From the NCBI GenBank assembly GCA_963548155.1, contig CAUUTP010000102.1, positions 1 through 6,108 on the forward strand: a stretch of 6,108 nucleotides of DNA, in the 5' to 3' direction. Below, piece after piece: positions 4,806-6,108 of the stretch. The notes under the pieces were generated by a model. That model was not told the DNA's origin, did not search any database, and saw only the letters and a program-made list of their open reading frames with translations. The position numbers were made by a program, and so were the translations under genes. The first letter of the stretch is position 1. Each line of letters starts with the position of its first letter. This DNA is from Eikenella sp963548155. GTDB lineage: Bacteria; Pseudomonadota; Gammaproteobacteria; Burkholderiales; Neisseriaceae.

Positions 4806-5003
4806 ATGCCTAAAATGAAAACCAAATCCAGTGCGAAGAAACGCTTCAAAGTGCTGGGCAACGGTGGCATCAAACGCGCCCACGCGTTCAAACGCCACAT
4901 TCTCACCAAAAAAACCACTAAGAACAAACGCCAGCTGCGCGGTACCGCTATGGTAAACGAGCGCGATGTGGCTTCTGTTCACAAAATGTTGCCCTACGCT
5001 TAA
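4806..5003 (+). CDS. rpmI: 50S ribosomal protein L35
   Basis: This 65-residue basic protein has the exact length of bacterial L35 (bL35), a component of the large subunit. Diagnostic stretches are the start MPKMKTKSSAKKRFKV, GGIKRAHAFKRHILTKK, and the C-terminal part with RQLRGTAMVN and VHKMLPYA. The ATG at 4806 follows GGAG (4795-4798) at a spacing of seven bases; longer in-frame starts upstream would add residues not found in L35. It is followed 13 bases later by rplT, whose Shine-Dalgarno sequence overlaps the rpmI stop codon, indicating translational coupling. It is the middle gene of the classical infC-rpmI-rplT cluster. Confidence 0.98.
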   Translation: MPKMKTKSSAKKRFKVLGNGGIKRAHAFKRHILTKKTTKNKRQLRGTAMVNERDVASVHKMLPYA

Positions 5004-5008
5004 AGGAG
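5003..5008 (+). promoter_or_regulatory. rplT ribosome binding site overlapping the rpmI stop
   Basis: AAGGAG shares its first A with the rpmI TAA and lies eight bases before the rplT ATG. Ribosomes ending rpmI would therefore land on it, which fits coupled synthesis of L35 and L20. Confidence 0.75.
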
Positions 5009-5016
5009 TCTGAAAT

Positions 5017-5373
5017 ATGCCACGCGTAAAACGCGGTGTAACCGCACATGCCCGTCATAAAAAAGTATTAGTTCTGGCCAAAGGCTATCGCGGCCGTCGT
5101 AAGAACGTCTACCGTGTTGCCAAACAGGCGGTGATGAAGGCAGGCCAATATGCCTACCGCGACCGCCGTCAGCGCAAACGCCAGTTCCGTCAACTGTGGA
5201 TTGCCCGTATCAACGCCGGTGCCCGCCAGCACGGCCTGTCTTACAGCAAATTCATGAACGGCCTGAAACGCGCCGCTATCGAGCTGGACCGCAAAGTATT
5301 GGCCGACTTGGCTGTATTCGACAAAGCTGCTTTCGCGCAGCTGGTTGAAAAAGCCAAAGCCGCTTTGGCCTAA
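5017..5373 (+). CDS. rplT: 50S ribosomal protein L20
   Basis: L20 (bL20) is an early assembly protein of the large subunit that binds 23S rRNA, and in several bacteria it represses its own operon. The 118-residue length equals that of E. coli L20. It begins MPRVKRGVTAHARHKKVL, continues with GRRKNVYRVAKQAV and YRDRRQRKRQFRQLWIARINA, and has the globular C-domain GLSYSKFMNGLKRAAIELDRKVLADLA; all are family signatures. The long basic N-terminal extension (residues 1-60) is the part that enters rRNA. It is the last gene of the cluster and ends 11 bases before an intrinsic terminator. pheS and pheT, which follow rplT in many bacteria, are not here. Confidence 0.98.
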   Translation: MPRVKRGVTAHARHKKVLVLAKGYRGRRKNVYRVAKQAVMKAGQYAYRDRRQRKRQFRQLWIARINAGARQHGLSYSKFMNGLKRAAIELDRKVLADLAVFDKAAFAQLVEKAKAALA

Positions 5374-5384
5374 TGCCCGATTAG

Positions 5385-5416
5385 AAAATCGGTCGGAGTT
5401 TTCCGGCCGATTTTTT
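5385..5416 (+). terminator. Intrinsic terminator of infC-rpmI-rplT
   Basis: 5385-5397 pairs with 5402-5414 over 13 bp (AAAATCGGTCGGA with TCCGGCCGATTTT, one T-G pair), with a GTTT loop, followed by a run of Ts to 5416. On the - strand the stem also ends in TTTT, so it should block antisense transcripts as well. Confidence 0.9.
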
Positions 5417-5427
5417 ATTGTGCGGAA

Positions 5428-5456
5428 ATTATAGTGGATTAAATTTAAATCAGGAC
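5428..5456 (-). promoter_or_regulatory. Outward promoter candidate at the left end of the Correia-like element
   Basis: The insertion junction creates a perfect - strand TATAAT (plus 5428-5433). Upstream on that strand the element offers GTCCTG at a 17-base or TTGTCC at a 19-base spacing. Correia elements in Neisseria are known to carry outward promoters at their ends. This one would read antisense toward rplT and meet the rplT terminator within a few bases. Confidence 0.35.
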
Positions 5457-5535
5457 AAGGCGGCGAGCCGCAGACAGTACAAATAGTACGGCAAGGCGAG
5501 ACAACGCTGTACTGGTTTAAATTTAATTCACTATA
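5430..5535. mobile_element. Correia-type repeat-enclosed element (CREE/NEMIS), short form
   Basis: This 106-bp element is bounded by inverted repeats: TATAGTGGATTAAATTTAAA at 5430-5449 and its complement at 5516-5535, with one mismatch (TATAGTGAATT on the right). TA at each end fits the TA target duplication of these elements. The interior (CAGGACAAGG, GACAGTACAAATAGTACGG, GCAAGGCGAG, GTACTGG) matches the Neisseria Correia consensus as I know it. The length corresponds to the internally deleted form, without the roughly 50-bp centre of the full element. It encodes nothing and would have been moved by a transposase in trans. In Neisseria the transcribed stem is cut by RNase III. It sits between the rplT terminator and the ssrA region. 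Confidence 0.9.
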
Positions 5536-5690
5536 AATGCGAGAAGAAGGTTGGGCGGCAACTCACCTTGGCATGCCAAGCCATCGATCCGCTTAGCCGA
5601 AACCAACGCTTTAGCTTCGCAGAAACCAGGCTTTGGCTGCGCCAAGACGTCGGTTCATCTTGTTGAAGTTGCACTTTCAGGTAGCCTTTA
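5536..5690. repeat. Non-coding, repeat-like stretch between the Correia-like element and ssrA
   Basis: No gene can be supported here. It holds a perfect 14-bp palindrome CTTGGCATGCCAAG (5567-5580), two adjacent imperfect copies of a roughly 23-base unit starting GAAACCA (one near 5598, the next near 5621, sharing GCTTT and CGC), and an exact uptake sequence at its right edge. It directly abuts the Correia-like element, so it may be part of a larger dispersed repeat or the remains of a lost gene. Confidence 0.4.
5676..5687 (-). repeat. DNA uptake sequence upstream of ssrA, exact
   Basis: TTCAGGTAGCCT on the + strand, 25 bases before the ssrA -35 box. It has no inverted partner. Confidence 0.92.
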
Positions 5691-5712
5691 GGGGGGCGGC
5701 TGGCAAAACGAA

Positions 5713-5741
5713 TTGTCCAAAGCTGGCCGGCAGCGTATAAT
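5713..5741 (+). promoter_or_regulatory. ssrA promoter
   Basis: TTGTCC (5713-5718, four of six consensus bases) and a perfect TATAAT (5736-5741) are separated by 17 bases. Transcription should start near 5748, about ten bases before the mature 5' end of tmRNA; RNase P would remove that short leader. Confidence 0.75.
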
Positions 5742-5757
5742 CCACCTTCCTTTATCT

Positions 5758-6108
5758 GGGGGCGACCTTGGTTTCGACGGGGGTTGCGAAGCAGATGCGG
5801 GCATACCGGGGTCTCAGATTTCCCGTAAAACACTGAATTTAAATAGTCGCAAACGACGAAACTTTCGCATTGGCCGCCTAAGGCCTGCCGTTGCAGCAGT
5901 TGGTCAATGGGCTGTGTAGCGTAAGCTACTGCAACGTCATTCTACATTGACTGGTTTCCCGTCGGGTTACTTGGCGGGAAATGAGATTTAAGGTAACTGG
6001 CTCCCAAACAGCCTGTCTGTCGGCAGAATGGGGGCGAGATTCTAAGTTGGCAAGACTAAGTATGTAGAACGCTCTGTAGAGGACTTTCGGACGGGGGTTC
6101 GATTCCCC
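5758..6108 (+). ncRNA. ssrA: Transfer-messenger RNA (tmRNA), 3' end cut by the window
   Basis: tmRNA with SmpB rescues stalled ribosomes: its alanyl-tRNA-like part enters the A site and its internal frame adds a degradation tag. The 5' end GGGGGCGACC followed by TTTCGACGGGGGTTGCGAAGC is the conserved tRNA-like domain. AAATAGTCGCAAACGACGAAA is close to the universal resume region. Downstream lie pseudoknot-type repeats and the conserved TAAGTATGTAGAACGC and GTAGAGGACTTTCGGACG. The last visible bases, GGGGGTTCGATTCCCC, are the T arm. Only the 3' acceptor strand and CCA are missing, so the RNA is intact as far as can be seen. It has its own promoter. smpB is not in the window. Confidence 0.96.
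5849..5881 (+). other. tmRNA proteolysis-tag reading frame
   Basis: Starting at the GCA resume codon the frame reads Ala-Asn-Asp-Glu-Thr-Phe-Ala-Leu-Ala-Ala and then TAA. The C-terminal Leu-Ala-Ala is the degron recognised by ClpXP and related proteases. The tag differs from the ANDETYALAA I recall for Neisseria by Phe in place of Tyr. Confidence 0.92.

Noticed and set aside
4194..4982. A 262-codon open frame on the - strand
   Set aside because: It is antisense to infC and most of rpmI, both secure genes. Its composition is that of complemented basic proteins.
5430..5535. Correia-like element as an additional intrinsic terminator
   Set aside because: The ends can pair, but the roughly 66-base interior loop and the AT-rich arms without a T-tract make this poor. 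The hairpin at 5385-5416 is sufficient.
597..5687. Recurring 12-13-base repeats as a CRISPR array
   Set aside because: The copies are irregularly spaced, in both orientations and match an uptake sequence. There are no uniform spacers and no cas genes.
5531..5833. A 100-codon open frame on the - strand
   Set aside because: Its start lies inside tmRNA and its stop inside the end of the Correia-like element. No ribosome binding site is visible. It is more likely chance reading of repeat DNA.

Overview
The window looks like chromosome from a Neisseriaceae bacterium, most likely Eikenella. The main evidence is the 12-mer AGGCTACCTGAA, which is the Eikenella dialect (AG-eikDUS) of the Neisseriaceae DNA uptake sequence. 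It occurs 12 times exactly and once with one mismatch, on both strands. The proteins also look Neisseria-like from memory (PriA, IF-3, L35, L20), and a Correia-type (CREE/NEMIS) miniature element is present.

Layout: 109-579 (+) is a single-domain hemerythrin/RIC protein of the YtfE/DnrN/ScdA family, implicated in repair of nitrosatively damaged iron centres. It ends at a terminator built from two inverted uptake sequences. 843-3044 (-) is complete priA, the replication-restart helicase, convergent with the first gene; a second inverted uptake-sequence pair lies between them. The spacer 3045-3324 is packed with uptake sequences and holds candidate priA promoters. 3325-3837 (+) is a YmdB-type macro-domain gene whose stop codon lies inside an uptake sequence. 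3838-4133 holds an extended -10 promoter and a structured leader for the translation cluster infC-rpmI-rplT (4134-5373, +). infC appears to start at a rare ATC codon, and a candidate internal promoter sits at its 3' end. The cluster closes with a strong intrinsic terminator. 5374-5757 contains no protein gene that I can support. It holds that terminator, a 106-bp Correia-like element, a repeat-rich stretch with a 14-bp palindrome, one uptake sequence and the promoter of ssrA. From 5758 the sequence is tmRNA, cut by the window end before its 3' CCA.

Functionally the window is mostly housekeeping: translation initiation and ribosome assembly (IF-3, L35, L20), ribosome rescue (tmRNA), replication restart (PriA), plus two small stress- or modification-related enzymes. 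I see no phage, CRISPR, toxin-antitoxin or secretion system, and nothing I would call a new multi-gene system. The parts worth a second look are non-coding: uptake sequences reused as terminators, codons, a stop codon and perhaps promoter parts; the infC leader and infC-rpmI spacer as possible autoregulatory RNA; and the Correia-like element in what appears to be a non-Neisseria genus.
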